Origin: Rubellimicrobium roseum
GTDB taxonomy: Bacteria > Pseudomonadota > Alphaproteobacteria > Rhodobacterales > Rhodobacteraceae
Direction: 5' to 3'
DNA: 64,000 nt
Assembly (NCBI RefSeq): GCF_006152145.1
Contig: NZ_VDFV01000014.1
Span: 23,794 to 87,793 of the forward strand
Part shown: positions 26,964 to 36,863 of the stretch, piece by piece
How the letters are laid out: each line of letters starts with the position of its first letter
Position numbering within the stretch: the first letter of the stretch is position 1
The notes under the pieces: model-generated
Seen by the model: the letters and a program-made list of their open reading frames with translations, nothing else
The model's database searches: none
Told to the model about the DNA's origin: nothing
Program-made: the position numbers and the translations under genes

Positions 26964-27457
26964 TGCGAATCGGACTTTACCCGGGCACCTTCGACCCGGT
27001 GACGCTGGGCCACACGGACATCATCCGCCGGGCCTGCACGCTGGTGGACCGCCTCGTGATCGGCGTCGCCATTAACCGGGACAAGGGCCCTCTCTTCCCG
27101 CTGGAGGAGCGCGTGGCGCTGCTGAACGGGGAGATCGGGCCCATCGCCGGCGCCACGGGGGCCGAGATCGTCGTCCATCCCTTCGAGAACCTGCTGATCG
27201 ACTGCGCCCGCGACGTGGGGGCCGGAGTGATCGTGCGGGGGCTTCGGGCGGTGGCGGATTTCGAGTACGAGTTCCAGATGGTCGGCATGAACCGCGCCAT
27301 GGACGACTCCATCGAGACGGTCTTCCTCATGGCCGAGGCGCGGCACCAGGCCATCGCCTCCAAGCTGGTCAAGGAAATCGCGCGCCTGGGCGGCGACACG
27401 TCCAAGTTCGTCTCTCCAGCTGTTCAGGCAGCTCTGCTTCGCCGCCTGGAACGATAA
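26963..27457 (+). CDS. coaD: phosphopantetheine adenylyltransferase
   Basis: A 164-residue enzyme catalysing the penultimate step of coenzyme A synthesis, joining ATP and 4'-phosphopantetheine to give dephospho-CoA. The nucleotidyltransferase motif GTFDPVTLGH lies at the N terminus, with RGLRAVADFEYEFQM and the C-terminal FVSPAV loop. It overlaps the CBS gene by one base and ends just before a strong terminator. Confidence 0.96.
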   Translation: MRIGLYPGTFDPVTLGHTDIIRRACTLVDRLVIGVAINRDKGPLFPLEERVALLNGEIGPIAGATGAEIVVHPFENLLIDCARDVGAGVIVRGLRAVADFEYEFQMVGMNRAMDDSIETVFLMAEARHQAIASKLVKEIARLGGDTSKFVSPAVQAALLRRLER

Positions 27458-27472
27458 GCCCGGGCAAATGAA

Positions 27473-27496
27473 AAGGCCGCCCCCAGGGGCGGCCTT
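27473..27496. terminator. bidirectional hairpin terminator
   Basis: An 11-bp self-complementary stem flanked by AAAA on the left and TT on the right, placed between convergent coaD and the small DUF1127-like gene, so it can serve both strands. Confidence 0.8.
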
Positions 27497-27520
27497 GAAC
27501 GGGCCAGACGGTCGGTCGGC

Positions 27521-27679
27521 TCAGCCGTAGACGGCCTGATGGGCCAGCCGCTCGACGTCGCCGGGCTGGATGTTCAGGTCGTCGGCCAGATGGGCCGGAA
27601 TTCCGCGAAGTTCTTGAAGCGTACGACGGTAAGCGGCGCGCTTCCCCATCGCGGAGCGGAGATGCGTGATCAAAGACAT
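27521..27679 (-). CDS. small DUF1127-like protein
   Basis: A 52-residue basic protein. The ATG chosen (MSLITHLRSAMGKR) has GAGG six bases upstream. The pattern AAYRRTLQELRGIPAHLADDL followed by a short polar helix resembles the DUF1127 family of small regulatory proteins found in alphaproteobacteria, some of which act in RNA turnover and phosphate or carbon responses. The match is by eye only. Confidence 0.65.
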   Translation of the reverse strand: MSLITHLRSAMGKRAAYRRTLQELRGIPAHLADDLNIQPGDVERLAHQAVYG

Positions 27680-27805
27680 GTTCATCCTCGGGCAAACCGG
27701 GTGGTCAATCCGCCCGGTGACCCCCATATGGGCGATGCCGCGCTGCGGCACCACCATCGTTTGTTCCTTGGCGCCATGCACGGATTGCATGACTTTTCGG
27801 CACTC

Positions 27806-27823
27806 GTGTCACGATATGGACAC
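27806..27823. promoter_or_regulatory. inverted repeat upstream of L,D-transpeptidase
   Basis: GTGTC-N8-GACAC in the 208-base divergent region, about 65 bases before the transpeptidase start. It is a possible operator; nothing identifies the regulator. Confidence 0.3.
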
Positions 27824-27887
27824 AAGCGACAAACAAGGAGCCGTGCCGGCATGCTGGACCGGCCATGGATTGACGGAGGTCCCGACG

Positions 27888-28940
27888 ATGTATCTGCGAG
27901 CCGTGATTCTTTGCCTGACCCCCTTCGCGGCCCAGGCGCAGGACCTGTCCGGTTCCGACAGCGTGCCCTTCCTCCCCCTGGCCGAGCAGCCCTTCGTCAC
28001 GACCCAGCCGCCGGTCGTCACGCTTCCGCCTACGATCTCAGGCCGCCTCACACCCGAGGCCATCGAGGCCGCGACCTATCTGGGCGGCGACCTGCCCGAG
28101 GACGCCTCGGCCCTGACAGCCAAGCTGCAGGTCCTGCTCGACCGGGCGGGGATCGGGCCGGGGGTGATCGACGGCGTGAAGGGTGGCATGTCCCGCAGCG
28201 CGTTACGCGCCTTCGAGGCGCAGCAGGGCCTGCCGGTGGACGGCGTGCTCGACTTCGAGGTCTGGATGGCGCTGGGCGGCCCGCTCGCGGGGCCCGTGAC
28301 GCAAAGCTACACGATCACGGAGCAGGATCTCGCCAACATCGTGCCACCTTTGCCCGGTGACTATGCTGAGCTCGCGGAACTGGGCTGGCTCGGTTATCAG
28401 CGCGCCTCGGAGATGCTGGCCGAGCGTTTCCACATGGATGAGGAGTTCCTGCGAGACCTCAACGCCGGCGCGTCCTTTGCGCCGGGCGAGACGATCACCG
28501 TCGCCGCCACGGGCGACTTCCTGCGAGGCGAGGTCACGCGGATCGAGGTGCGCAAGTCCGAAAGCCGGCTCGCGGCCTTTGACGCCATGGGGCGCATGAT
28601 CGCCAACTACCCGGTCACCATCGGCTCGACCGACTCGCCCTCGCCCGAAGGGGTGGTCGAGGTCACGGCCATCGCCCACCTGCCGACCTATCACTACAGC
28701 CCCGACAATTTCGTGCAGGGCGAGAACCTGAAGCCGCTGACGCTGCCGCCGGGGCCCAACGGGCCGGTGGGCTCGGTCTGGATCGATTTGTCCAAGCCCA
28801 GCTACGGCCTGCACGGCACGCCCGAGCCCTCGTCGCTCTTCCGCCGCAACAGCCACGGCTGCGTGCGCCTGTCGAATTGGGACGCCGAGGAGCTGGCGAG
28901 CCTCGTGCAGGTCGGCGCGGTCGTCGAGTTCCTGCCCTGA
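27888..28940 (+). CDS. L,D-transpeptidase with peptidoglycan-binding domain
   Basis: A 350-residue periplasmic enzyme of the YkuD/ErfK class that forms 3-3 crosslinks or attaches proteins to peptidoglycan. The signal peptide ends near AAQAQ (about residue 18). A PG-binding-1 domain is around 75-125 (LQVLLDRAGIGPGVIDGVKG). The catalytic domain ends with HGTPEPSS and SHGCVRLSN, carrying the active-site His and Cys. A perfect GGAGGT site precedes the ATG, so longer in-frame starts upstream are unlikely. A terminator follows the stop. Confidence 0.93.
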   Translation: MYLRAVILCLTPFAAQAQDLSGSDSVPFLPLAEQPFVTTQPPVVTLPPTISGRLTPEAIEAATYLGGDLPEDASALTAKLQVLLDRAGIGPGVIDGVKGGMSRSALRAFEAQQGLPVDGVLDFEVWMALGGPLAGPVTQSYTITEQDLANIVPPLPGDYAELAELGWLGYQRASEMLAERFHMDEEFLRDLNAGASFAPGETITVAATGDFLRGEVTRIEVRKSESRLAAFDAMGRMIANYPVTIGSTDSPSPEGVVEVTAIAHLPTYHYSPDNFVQGENLKPLTLPPGPNGPVGSVWIDLSKPSYGLHGTPEPSSLFRRNSHGCVRLSNWDAEELASLVQVGAVVEFLP

Positions 28941-28953
28941 CCCCAGAAACGAC

Positions 28954-28975
28954 GGCGGCCCCCGCAGGGGCCGCC
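28954..28975. terminator. bidirectional hairpin terminator
   Basis: A 9-bp GC stem (28954-28962 with 28967-28975, four-base loop) between the convergent L,D-transpeptidase and gap genes; on the minus strand it runs into GTCGTTTC. Confidence 0.7.
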
Positions 28976-29000
28976 CGAAGTCCGCAAAAGGCGAATGGGT

Positions 29001-30023
<1,023 letters not shown>

Positions 30024-30151
30024 GCCGGTTCTCCCTCTGCGAGGCGCCTCTTGCGCCGTTGCGCGGCAACATGGCGATTCCGTGAGCGCAGTCAACCGAG
30101 CCGTGGCCCGCTGCGCTTCGGGATTTAGGTGAGGCAGGGGAGGATTCTGGC

Positions 30152-30523
30152 GTGGATGGTCGTTCTCTCGCGCTTTTCGGCGCGCGGCTGCTGGTGGCGC
30201 AGCTCTTCCTTTTGGGCTCGGCGCAAAAGTGGTTCAGCCCTGGCGGAGTCGAGGGTCTGCTGGCCGGGCGGGGCTGGCCGGAATGGCTGGTCTGGCCGGC
30301 GCTGGGCTTCAACCTGATCGGCGGAGGGCTGCTGGCCCTGGGGGTCGGAACGCGGCCCCTGAGCCTCCTGCTCGCGGCCTACTGCGGCGTCACGAGCCTC
30401 TTCCACTACATTCCCGCGGACCCGTGGCAGATGACGATCTTCGTCAAGAACTGGGCCATCGCCGGGGGGTGCCTCGCTCTGGCAGCCAGCGGGTCGGGGC
30501 GCTGGGCGCTCCGACCCGACTGA
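30152..30523 (+). CDS. DoxX family membrane protein
   Basis: A 123-residue protein with about four transmembrane helices and the DoxX-like features ARLLVAQLFLLGSAQKW and PALGFNLIGGGLLALG. It starts at a GTG with GGGGAGG upstream. Function in the family is poorly defined (quinol or thiol redox roles are proposed). It lies alone between gap and tkt on the opposite strand and ends three bases before the tkt stop. Confidence 0.85.
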   Translation: MDGRSLALFGARLLVAQLFLLGSAQKWFSPGGVEGLLAGRGWPEWLVWPALGFNLIGGGLLALGVGTRPLSLLLAAYCGVTSLFHYIPADPWQMTIFVKNWAIAGGCLALAASGSGRWALRPD

Positions 30524-30526
30524 GCG

Positions 30527-32536
30527 TCAGAGACGCGCGAGCGCCTGCTGGACCACGTTGCCGGCGGTGATGCCGAACTTCTCGTAAAGCACCTCGGCCG
30601 GGGCCGAGGCGCCGAAGCTGGACATTCCGACGAAGCCCGCCTTGGCCTCGCGCCCGCCGTCGCCCAGGAGCCAGCGGTCCCAGGGCTGGCGCACGCCGGC
30701 CTCGATGGCGATCCGCACCGCGCCGGGGGCTAGGACGCGGCGGCGCAGCTTCTCGTCGGCTTGGGAGAACAGCTCCATGGACGGGATCGACACGACGCGC
30801 GTGCCCACGCCCTGCGCCTCGAGTTGCGCGCGCGCGGCCACCGCGATCTCGACCTCGGAGCCCGTGGCCATCAGCACGACCTGCCGCTTGCCCGTGGCCT
30901 CGGCCAGCACATAGGCGCCCTGCGCGGAGAGGTTCCTGTTCGTGTGCTCGGTCCGCACAGGCTTCAGGTTCTGCCGCGACAGCGCCAGCACCGAGGGGCC
31001 GGGCAGGGTCAGCGCCAGCTCCCAGGCCTCGGCCGTCTCGACCGTGTCGGCGGGGCGGAAGACGCGCAGGTTGGGCGTGGCGCGCAGCATGGCCAGATGC
31101 TCGACCGGCTGGTGCGTGGGGCCGTCCTCACCCAGGCCGATGGAGTCGTGGGTGAAGACATAGACCACCCGCGCGCCCATCAGCGCCGAAAGCCGCACCG
31201 AGGGGCGGCAATAATCGGCGAAGCACATGAAGGTGCCGCCATAGGGCAGCACGCCCCCGTGCAGCGCCATGCCGTTCATCGCGGCGGCCATGCCGTGCTC
31301 GCGGATGCCGTAGTGGATGTAGCGGCCCTTGCGGTTCTCGGGCCCGAAGATGCCGAGGTCCTTGGTGAGGGTGTTGTTCGATCCCGTCAGGTCCGCCGAG
31401 CCCCCCAGCGTTTCGGGCATCACGGCGTTGACCGCCTCCAGCACGATCTCGGAGGACTTGCGGGTGGCGACCGCCTTGCCTCCGATCGCGGCCTTCTTCA
31501 CGTCGCGGATCGCGCCCGCGAGCTTGCGCGGGGGCTCGCCCTCGGCCACGCGGCGGAACTCGTTCTGACGGGCGGCGGGCAGGGCGGCGAGGCGGGCTTC
31601 CCACTCGGCCCGCGCCTGCGCGCCGCGTTGGCCCATGGCTTCCCAGCGGGCCTTGATGTCGGCGGGGATGTCGAAGGCGCCATGCTCCCAGCCATAGACC
31701 TCGCGCGTGTCGGCGATCAGCTTGGCGTCGGTCAGCGCGCCGTGGCCCTTGGCGGTGTCCTGCGCCGCCGAGCCCAGCGCGATGTGGGTCTTGCAGGCGA
31801 TCATCGAGGGGCGCGGATCGGCCTTGGCCGCGGTAAGGGCGGCGTCGATGGCGGCCGGGTCATGGCCGTCGATGGCCTGCACGTGCCAGCCCGAAGCCGC
31901 GAAGCGCGCCCCCTGGTCGGTGGCGTCGGCGATGGACACCTTGCCATCGATGGTGATCCCGTTGTCGTCGAACAGCACGATCAGCCGCGACAACTGCTGC
32001 CGCCCGGCGAGCGCGATCGCCTCCTGGCTCACCCCTTCCATCAGGCAGCCGTCCCCGGCGATGACGTAGGTGTGGTGGTCCATCACCTTGGCTCCGAAGC
32101 GGGCGCGCAGCGCCTCCTCGGCGATGGCGAAGCCCACGGAGTTGGCGATGCCCTGGCCCAGCGGGCCGGTGGTCGTCTCCACACCCGCGGTGTGGTGCAC
32201 CTCCGGATGGCCGGGGGTGCGCGAGTCCCACTGACGAAAGTTCTTCACCTGCTCCAGCGTCATGTCCGGATAGCCGGTGAGGTAGAGGAGCGAGTAGAGC
32301 AGCATCGACCCGTGCCCGGCCGACAGGACGAAGCGGTCGCGGTCGGGCCAGAAGGGTGCCTTGGGGTCGAAGCGGAGGTGCTTGTCGAACAGCACCGTGG
32401 CCACGTCGGCCATGCCCATGGGCATCCCCGAATGGCCCGAGTTCGCCGCCGCCACGGCGTCCAGCGTCAGGGTGCGGATCGCGGCCGCCAGCCGCCAGTG
32501 CTCGAAATGGGCGTTTCGCAGGCTCGCGATGTCCAT
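30527..32536 (-). CDS. tkt: transketolase
   Basis: A 669-residue thiamine-diphosphate enzyme that transfers two-carbon units between sugar phosphates in the pentose phosphate and Calvin cycles. ThDP-binding [13 protein letters not shown] and [11 protein letters not shown] are present, and the Pyr domain has [19 protein letters not shown]. The ATG at 32536 has GGAGGAG upstream. It is divergent from the coiled-coil/zapA pair. Confidence 0.96.
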   Translation of the reverse strand: MDIASLRNAHFEHWRLAAAIRTLTLDAVAAANSGHSGMPMGMADVATVLFDKHLRFDPKAPFWPDRDRFVLSAGHGSMLLYSLLYLTGYPDMTLEQVKNFRQWDSRTPGHPEVHHTAGVETTTGPLGQGIANSVGFAIAEEALRARFGAKVMDHHTYVIAGDGCLMEGVSQEAIALAGRQQLSRLIVLFDDNGITIDGKVSIADATDQGARFAASGWHVQAIDGHDPAAIDAALTAAKADPRPSMIACKTHIALGSAAQDTAKGHGALTDAKLIADTREVYGWEHGAFDIPADIKARWEAMGQRGAQARAEWEARLAALPAARQNEFRRVAEGEPPRKLAGAIRDVKKAAIGGKAVATRKSSEIVLEAVNAVMPETLGGSADLTGSNNTLTKDLGIFGPENRKGRYIHYGIREHGMAAAMNGMALHGGVLPYGGTFMCFADYCRPSVRLSALMGARVVYVFTHDSIGLGEDGPTHQPVEHLAMLRATPNLRVFRPADTVETAEAWELALTLPGPSVLALSRQNLKPVRTEHTNRNLSAQGAYVLAEATGKRQVVLMATGSEVEIAVAARAQLEAQGVGTRVVSIPSMELFSQADEKLRRRVLAPGAVRIAIEAGVRQPWDRWLLGDGGREAKAGFVGMSSFGASAPAEVLYEKFGITAGNVVQQALARL

Positions 32537-32739
32537 GCTGTGTCTCTCCTCCAGGGGCGGGGCCTTAATGGGCGACGTGAGGGCCAAGATCAAGCGCGGC
32601 CTCCAAGTCCTTCGGGGTAAAGGAACTCGCGCGATTGCGGCCCGCGCGGGATTCCCCTAGGCTGAGGCCCGAACGCGCGCAGGCGACGACGGCCCCGGAC
32701 CGGGCGCTGGACGAAGCCCAAGGACGAGGCGAGGGACGC

Positions 32740-33087
32740 ATGAACGAGCAGGCCGATCTGGGGGACCTTCTGGAGGCGCGACGGCGCATCGTCGCCGCCT
32801 TCGAGGGGATCGCGGGCGGCGCCGAGGCGCTGGCGGCCCGCGCCGCCCTGGCCGCCGACAACGAGCGGCTGCGCGGCGAGATCGAGGAGGAGCGCGTCGC
32901 CAACGCCCAGCTTCGCGAACGGGTGCGCGCCCTGCGCGAGCGAGAGACCCAGCGCCTCTCCCTCGAGGAGGAGGTCGAGCGTCTGCGTGCCCAGGTGCAG
33001 GCGCTGCGCGCCGCGCAGGAGGCCGAGCGGGCCGAGGTCGACGCCGTGCTCTCCGAGCTCATCCCCTTGGTCGAGGAGGCGCAATGA
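32740..33087 (+). CDS. small coiled-coil protein (DUF4164-like)
   Basis: A 115-residue almost fully helical protein with heptad pattern from about residue 40 to 105 (EEERVANAQLRERVRALRERE). It starts at an ATG with GAGGGA. Its stop overlaps the zapA start by four bases (ATGA). Proteins of this kind next to zapA resemble DUF4164/ZapB-like partners that may bridge ZapA and the division machinery; this is inference from position and shape. Confidence 0.8.
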   Translation: MNEQADLGDLLEARRRIVAAFEGIAGGAEALAARAALAADNERLRGEIEEERVANAQLRERVRALRERETQRLSLEEEVERLRAQVQALRAAQEAERAEVDAVLSELIPLVEEAQ

Positions 33088-33515
33088 TGCCGCAGGTCGA
33101 GATCTCCGTCGGCGGGCGCAGCTTCGAGGTCGCCTGCCAGCCCGGCGAGGAGCCCTTCCTCCACTCGGCCGCGCAGATGCTGGACACCGAGGCCTCGGCC
33201 CTGTCCGAGCAGATCGGGCGCATGCCCGAGGCGCGGATGCTGCTGATGGCGGGGCTTCTGCTCGCCGACAAGACCCTGGGCCTGGAGGAGCGCCTGCGCG
33301 AGGCCGAGGCCAAGGTCGCGCAACTGGAGGCGCGCATCGCCGCCGGTCCCCCCCGGATCGAGGTGCCCGTCGAGGTTCCCGTCGAGGTGCGCATCGAGGT
33401 GCCAGTCATCCCCGCCGAGGTGCGCCGGATGTTCACGGAGATCGCCGATGAGGCCGAGGGCCTGGCCCATGCCGTGACCCAGCTCTTGCCCGAGCCTCCC
33501 ACCCCGGCGGCCTGA
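33084..33515 (+). CDS. zapA: cell division protein ZapA
   Basis: A 143-residue FtsZ-ring stabiliser. The N-terminal domain (QVEISVGGRSFEVACQPGEE) and first helices match ZapA. Residues 87-110 contain an unusual run of PVEV/IEVP units (PRIEVPVEVPVEVRIEVPV), encoded by near-repeated GTCGAGGT codons, before the final helix. The protein is longer than the roughly 110 residues usual for ZapA because of this insert and the tail. It is translationally coupled to the upstream coiled-coil gene. Confidence 0.88.
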   Translation: MMPQVEISVGGRSFEVACQPGEEPFLHSAAQMLDTEASALSEQIGRMPEARMLLMAGLLLADKTLGLEERLREAEAKVAQLEARIAAGPPRIEVPVEVPVEVRIEVPVIPAEVRRMFTEIADEAEGLAHAVTQLLPEPPTPAA

Positions 33516-33521
33516 GCCCGT

Positions 33522-34220
33522 TCAGGGCCCGATCAGCCGCGCGAGGTCGAGGGCCAGGTCCACGAAGCGCTCCATCCGGTCGGCGCGCTGGACGGGGTGG
33601 CGAAGGCGAAGCCGCATTCCCTCGGGCGAAAGCACCAGTATTGGCACCCCCCGAGGCCCCTTGGCCACGGGCGTCCAAGCCTGAAGGGCGCGAGCGAGGT
33701 CCTGAAGGTCGAGCCGACGGGCGAGGGGCCCCTCGGCGAAGACGGTCACGCCCTCCGGGGCCTCTTGCTGCGGCAGCGTCGCCGCTAGCCGCGCGAGGTC
33801 CCGGCCCAAAAGGTCGCGCAGGGCCTGCTCGTGCCGGAGCCGCCCCGGTGTGCCCTCGATCGGGTCGGAGCCGGCAGAGGGCGCCTCCACCAGGTGGTCC
33901 AGCCGCGCGGCCACCAGGACCAGCGTGCCCTCGGCCCAGCGCGGCTCGTCGGATTCGTAGTCGGTCACCGGCCCACGCTCGGGCCCGGCGCCGGGGCGCA
34001 CCTCCAGCACCCAGGGATGGCCGCCGCGCGGCACCAGCCGCAGCGTCCCGGCCCGCCCCAGCGTCGTGCCGGTGACGGTCAGCGCCCATCCGCGCCGCGC
34101 GGCCATCGCCTGCAACGCGTCGCGCCGCGCAGCGTCGACCTGGACGCGCCAGTACTGCACGGCCCCGCCCAGCGCGCCCACGAAGGCCAGAGACAGGATG
34201 ACGTTCAGGAGAAGCGACAT
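33522..34220 (-). CDS. membrane-anchored protein of unknown function
   Basis: A 232-residue protein with one N-terminal transmembrane helix (MSLLLNVILSLAFVGALGG) and a soluble part containing two basic, Leu/Ala-rich helical stretches. I recognise no family. The ATG at 34220 is chosen because the helix starts there, though the ribosome-binding site (GGAG only two bases away) is poor. It converges on zapA with seven bases between the ends. Confidence 0.65.
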   Translation of the reverse strand: MSLLLNVILSLAFVGALGGAVQYWRVQVDAARRDALQAMAARRGWALTVTGTTLGRAGTLRLVPRGGHPWVLEVRPGAGPERGPVTDYESDEPRWAEGTLVLVAARLDHLVEAPSAGSDPIEGTPGRLRHEQALRDLLGRDLARLAATLPQQEAPEGVTVFAEGPLARRLDLQDLARALQAWTPVAKGPRGVPILVLSPEGMRLRLRHPVQRADRMERFVDLALDLARLIGP

Positions 34221-34368
34221 GGCTCCGATCCAGCCGGGCCCCGCCACCCGGCCGCAAGCCGGCCGGCGCCGCGCGGCGGAGGCGAGGGTCGGTGTCGCAA
34301 ATGGTCCGTCCTGTCCGCTGTGGCAGCAGTCCGGATCAGCTAACCACGCCCTTGCGGGCACCGCCTAG

Positions 34369-34399
34369 AAAAAGGGCGGCCCGCCGTCGCGGACCGCCC
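34369..34399 (-). terminator. Rho-independent terminator of bolA-grxD
   Basis: On the minus strand an 11-bp stem with one G-T pair (34389-34399 with 34374-34384) and a four-base loop is followed by TTTTT. It starts about 40 bases after the grxD stop and is the most canonical terminator in the window. Confidence 0.85.
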
Positions 34400-34439
34400 C
34401 GAACTGTTGCAGATAGGCCAAGCCGTTGGCGCCCCGACG

Positions 34440-34811
34440 TCAGGCGTTGGCGGCGCGGATCTCCTCGGCTTTGGCCTTGTCGTAGGTCACGCCCTTCTGG
34501 TCGAAGAGCGCGTCGAGCTCGCCCGACAGGGTCATCTCGGTGACGATGTCGCAGCCGCCCACGAACTCGCCCTTGACGTAGAGCTGCGGGATGGTCGGCC
34601 AGTCGGAGAAGTCCTTGATCCCCTGCCGGACCTCGGGGTCCGAGAGCACGTTCACGTCCTGGTAGTCGACGCCCATGTAGTTCAGCACCCCCGCCACGCG
34701 CGAGGAGAAGCCGCATTGCGGCATGGCCTTGGTGCCCTTCATGAAGAGCACGACGTCGTTCTTGGTGATGGTGTCGCGGATCTGATCCTGCGCGGTGGTC
34801 GCGGTGGTCAT
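34440..34811 (-). CDS. grxD: monothiol glutaredoxin, Grx4 family
   Basis: A 123-residue glutaredoxin with the CGFS active site (PQCGFSSRV) that binds and delivers [2Fe-2S] clusters together with BolA proteins. KGTKAMPQ before the site and [19 protein letters not shown] supply the glutathione-binding residues. It follows the bolA-type gene by ten bases on the same strand, a classic partner arrangement. Confidence 0.95.
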   Translation of the reverse strand: MTTATTAQDQIRDTITKNDVVLFMKGTKAMPQCGFSSRVAGVLNYMGVDYQDVNVLSDPEVRQGIKDFSDWPTIPQLYVKGEFVGGCDIVTEMTLSGELDALFDQKGVTYDKAKAEEIRAANA

Positions 34812-34821
34812 GGGAGAATCC

Positions 34822-35064
34822 TCAATCGGGAGCCTTGGTGGTCAGGGCGAGGGCATGCAGCTCCCCGTTCGGACCGTCCATGCGGCCCTTGAGCGCGGCA
34901 TACACGGCGCGCTGCTGCTGGACGCGGTTCATGCCACGGAAGCTTTCGTCGACCACCTCGGCGGCGTAATGGTTGCCGTCCCCCGCGAGGTCGGTGATCG
35001 CGATGCGGGCCTTGGGAAAGGCCGCGCGGATCAGGTTCTCTATATCCTGGGCTTGCATGGCCAT
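34822..35064 (-). CDS. bolA: BolA/IbaG family protein
   Basis: An 80-residue BolA-fold protein, the iron-sulfur partner of CGFS glutaredoxins. The domain runs the full length, with the conserved [24 protein letters not shown]. The ATG at 35064 has GAGGA; MQAQD two codons later is an alternative. It is co-transcribed with grxD. Confidence 0.93.
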   Translation of the reverse strand: MAMQAQDIENLIRAAFPKARIAITDLAGDGNHYAAEVVDESFRGMNRVQQQRAVYAALKGRMDGPNGELHALALTTKAPD

Positions 35065-35109
35065 GGGTCGTGTCCTCGCGTTGCAGGTTCAATCTAGGAG
35101 GGCGGGACC

Positions 35110-35128
35110 GGCCCCGCAAGGCGGGGTC
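35110..35128 (-). terminator. short hairpin at the end of dcd
   Basis: An 8-bp stem with one G-T pair and a three-base loop that overlaps the last bases of the dCTP deaminase stop codon, in the short gap before bolA. Termination is possible but lacks a T-run. Confidence 0.4.
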
Positions 35129-36194
35129 AGGGCTCGGCGAAGTGCTTGGAGAGCTTGAGACCCTGGCCCTGGTAGTTGGAGGCGATGCCCGCTCCGTAGA
35201 GCGCGTCGGGCACCGCCGTCATCCGCTCGTAGAGGAGCCGGCCCACCACCTGCCCGTGCTCCAGCGCGAAGGGTGCCTCGTGGCAGCGGACCTCCAGCAC
35301 CCCGCGCGAGCCCGCGCCGTGGTCCCCGTGACCGAAGCCCGGATCGAAGAAGCCCGCGTAGTGGACCCGGAACTCGCCCACCATGGCGAGATACGGCGCC
35401 ATCTCAGCGGCATGGTTCGGCGGGATCGTCACCGCCTCGCGGCTCATCAGGATGTAGAAGGCGCCGGGATCGAGGATGATGCGCCCCTCCTCGGCATGGA
35501 TCTCCTCCCAGAAGGCGCGGGGGGCGTAGTGCCCGAGCCGGTCGAGGTCGATCACCCCTGCGTGGGGCTTGGCGCGCCAGCCCACGCGGCCGGACCCAGC
35601 GAGGTCCACCGAGAACCCGAGCCCGTCGTCGATCACGCCCTCGGCGCCCTGCACGAGGGGCACGCGGGCGTGCAGCGCGCGCAGGTCACCGTCCGAGAGC
35701 CGGGCCTCGCCCTCGCGCAATCGAAGCTGGTTGAGCCGCATCCCCGGCCGCACCAGCACGCTGAAGGAGCGCGGGCAGATCTCGGCCCAGAGCGGCCCTT
35801 GGTAGCCGGGCGGGATGCGGTCGAACTCCACGCCGCCGTCGCAGATCGTCCGCGTGAGGAGGTCGAGCCGCCCGGTCGAAGACTTGGCGTTCGCCGCTCC
35901 GTCCAGCTCCGGAGGCAGGGCCAACCGCTCCATCAAGGGGACGAGGTAGACGCAGCCCTTCTCCAGCACCGCGCCGGGGGCGAGGTCGAAGCGGTGCATC
36001 TCGAAATCCGGAAGCCGCTCCTCCACCGTCCGGCCGCGCCCGGCCAGGAACGAGGCCCGTACCCGCACGGCGAAAGATCCCAGCCGCAGGTCGACGGACG
36101 CCGGCTGGACCTGCCCCTGTCCAAGGGCAGGCTCGGCCGCGATGACATCTTCGGCGATCAGCGCGCGCAGGCGCTGGCTTGGCAGCACGCCCAC
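35127..36194 (-). CDS. dcd: dCTP deaminase, double-length form
   Basis: A 355-residue enzyme deaminating dCTP to dUTP for thymidylate synthesis. The usual enzyme is about 190 residues. Here two Dcd/dUTPase-fold halves are joined: the first has QPASVDLRLGSF and the catalytic segment NAKSSTGRLDL; the second has DRLGHYAPRAFWEEIH and GFGHGDHG. The start is a GTG (VGVLPSQRLRALI) preceded by GGGAGG five bases away; the ATG 16 codons upstream has no ribosome-binding site. The long form is known in alphaproteobacteria. Confidence 0.9.
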   Translation of the reverse strand: MGVLPSQRLRALIAEDVIAAEPALGQGQVQPASVDLRLGSFAVRVRASFLAGRGRTVEERLPDFEMHRFDLAPGAVLEKGCVYLVPLMERLALPPELDGAANAKSSTGRLDLLTRTICDGGVEFDRIPPGYQGPLWAEICPRSFSVLVRPGMRLNQLRLREGEARLSDGDLRALHARVPLVQGAEGVIDDGLGFSVDLAGSGRVGWRAKPHAGVIDLDRLGHYAPRAFWEEIHAEEGRIILDPGAFYILMSREAVTIPPNHAAEMAPYLAMVGEFRVHYAGFFDPGFGHGDHGAGSRGVLEVRCHEAPFALEHGQVVGRLLYERMTAVPDALYGAGIASNYQGQGLKLSKHFAEP

Positions 36195-36328
36195 GCGGCC
36201 CTCCCTTGCTGGCAGGGTCGACGTCGCGGACCGCAGGCCCATCTGTCAAGGGGATGGGCGCCCGAGGTACCGGTCTGTTGCCAGGATCACGCGGCGGCCC
36301 GATGATGACGGGGACCGGAGGAGGCGTC

Positions 36329-36712
36329 ATGGTGGATCGGCTGGGATCGGACGAGGTGGTGCTGCGACCCGTCGAGGCGCTCGATCGGGCGCGGAGCTTC
36401 CTGCGCGACCGACTGGGCCTTCCTGAACTGCTGGTCCGCCCCAGCGTGGCCTGCTTCGCGTTGCCCGGCGCCCGTCTGATCTTGCGCGAGACGGGGCGGC
36501 GCGAGGCCGCCGACCTGCTGTACTTCGGGGTGGCCGACATCCTGTCGGCGCACGAGGTCCTGAGCCGGCAAGGTGTCGCCTTCCAGGGGCCGCCCGAACT
36601 GCGCGAGCGTCGGCCTGACGGTGCCGAGGAATGGGTAGCATATTTCGAGGATGACGAGGGTCGCACCCTCGCCCTGCATGCGACCCTCTCGGTGCGGCAG
36701 GTGCCTCACTGA
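36329..36712 (+). CDS. VOC (glyoxalase/bleomycin-resistance) fold protein
   Basis: A 127-residue single-module vicinal-oxygen-chelate protein. The family pattern of paired beta-alpha-beta units is visible (VVLRPVEALDRARSFLRDRLGL at the front, WVAYFEDDEGRTLALHA at the end). The ATG follows GGAGGAGG. Substrate is unknown; such small forms include glyoxalases, dioxygenases and resistance proteins. Confidence 0.85.
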   Translation: MVDRLGSDEVVLRPVEALDRARSFLRDRLGLPELLVRPSVACFALPGARLILRETGRREAADLLYFGVADILSAHEVLSRQGVAFQGPPELRERRPDGAEEWVAYFEDDEGRTLALHATLSVRQVPH

Positions 36713-36733
36713 AGGATCGCTGGGGGAGGATGA

Positions 36734-36810
36734 TGGTCGGGCTAGCAGGACTTGAACCTGCGACCTCCCGCCCCCCAGACGGACGCGCTACCAGACTGCG
36801 CTATAGCCCG
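36734..36810 (-). tRNA. tRNA-Pro (anticodon GGG)
   Basis: A 77-base cloverleaf on the minus strand. The acceptor CGGGCTA pairs with TAGCCCG, followed by discriminator A and an encoded CCA (36734-36736). The D-stem is GCGC/GCGC. The anticodon loop CTGGGGG gives anticodon GGG, and the T-arm is GCAGG-TTCAAGT-CCTGC. It lies just downstream of the merR-type gene. Confidence 0.95.
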
Positions 36811-36863
36811 ACATGGGGGCCTTCTGACCGATTCACGCGCCGGGGGCAAGAGGGGTCGAGCGG

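Noticed and set aside
32980..33520. 6S RNA expected next to zapA
   Set aside because: In many bacteria it follows zapA, but here a convergent gene ends seven bases after zapA, leaving no space.
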